NCBI GenBank assembly: GCA_013433145.1
Contig: CM024169.1
Location: 9,928,817-9,992,816, forward strand
Length of the DNA: 64,000 nt
Source: Ascaris suum
Lineage: Eukaryota > Nematoda > Chromadorea > Rhabditida > Ascarididae
Direction: 5' to 3'
Positions 63,801-64,000 of the stretch are shown one piece after another (the stretch's first letter is position 1; each line of letters starts with the position of its first letter). Under the pieces are notes generated by a model, which had not been told where the DNA came from, did no database searches, and saw only the letters and a program-made list of their open reading frames with translations. A program made the position numbers and the translations under genes.

Positions 63801-64000
63801 TAATTTAGCAGCTCCATCTAAGTCGATGAAGTTTTGTTTTATTGTTATGAACATATAAAGCACATGAATTTATAAATATGGTTTGCATCCTCAAACGAAT
63901 TTTACCTTTGTTTCTGCTTTTACTGAAAAATATCTTCAAGAAGATTGTCGAATTGCTTAACAATGGTCATTATTGCTTCGTGTATGCATTAACACTGCAG

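Overview
The window is nuclear DNA of a eukaryote, most likely a clade V nematode of the strongylid/hookworm type. It is AT-rich and intron-dense, with many small exons separated by introns of a few hundred bases to about 3 kb. Splice donors are mostly GTRNGT-like, acceptors are TTTCAG-like, and acceptor-like sites lie 13-25 bases upstream of start codons, as expected for spliced-leader trans-splicing. The encoded proteins match Caenorhabditis families. No long uninterrupted reading frame is a gene by itself, so the genes were assembled by hand from short exons whose phases had to agree.

Four genes can be reconstructed. (1) 1559-7867, minus strand: mitochondrial ATP synthase subunit b (ASB-1/ASB-2 family), 8 exons, 315 residues. 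(2) 12291-24073, plus strand: a metallo-beta-lactamase-fold protein of the MBLAC1/SWIP-10 family, with a long N-terminal extension and a probable signal peptide. (3) 32100-46799, plus strand: a 508-residue protein with an AT-hook, a SUMO-interaction-like motif and two BTB/POZ-like domains; I cannot name it. (4) 50133-55239, plus strand: CBP20, the small subunit of the nuclear cap-binding complex (ncbp-2), 157 residues. Genes 1 and 2 are divergent, about 4.4 kb apart. Genes 2, 3 and 4 are all on the plus strand but separated by 3-8 kb, so they are not an obvious operon.

Between the genes lie a 4.4 kb spacer with inverted 72-bp repeat units around a GC-rich core (8-12.2 kb), a minus-strand reading frame with two in-frame TGA codons just downstream of swip-10 (24.2-24.7 kb) and a related segment at 25.0-25.3 kb, a decayed LINE reverse-transcriptase tail (26.6-27.3 kb), a GC-box-like cluster upstream of gene 3 (31.1-31.3 kb), a second LINE scrap inside the last intron of gene 3 (45.4 kb), and a gene-poor final 8.5 kb with large AT and GT microsatellites. 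Four homopolymer G runs of 15-21 bases occur, all with G on the plus strand.

The genes do not form one pathway: one is mitochondrial energy production, one metal-dependent hydrolase chemistry, one probably nuclear and chromatin-associated, and one mRNA cap binding. All exon boundaries are inferred from sequence alone; RNA evidence would be needed to confirm them.
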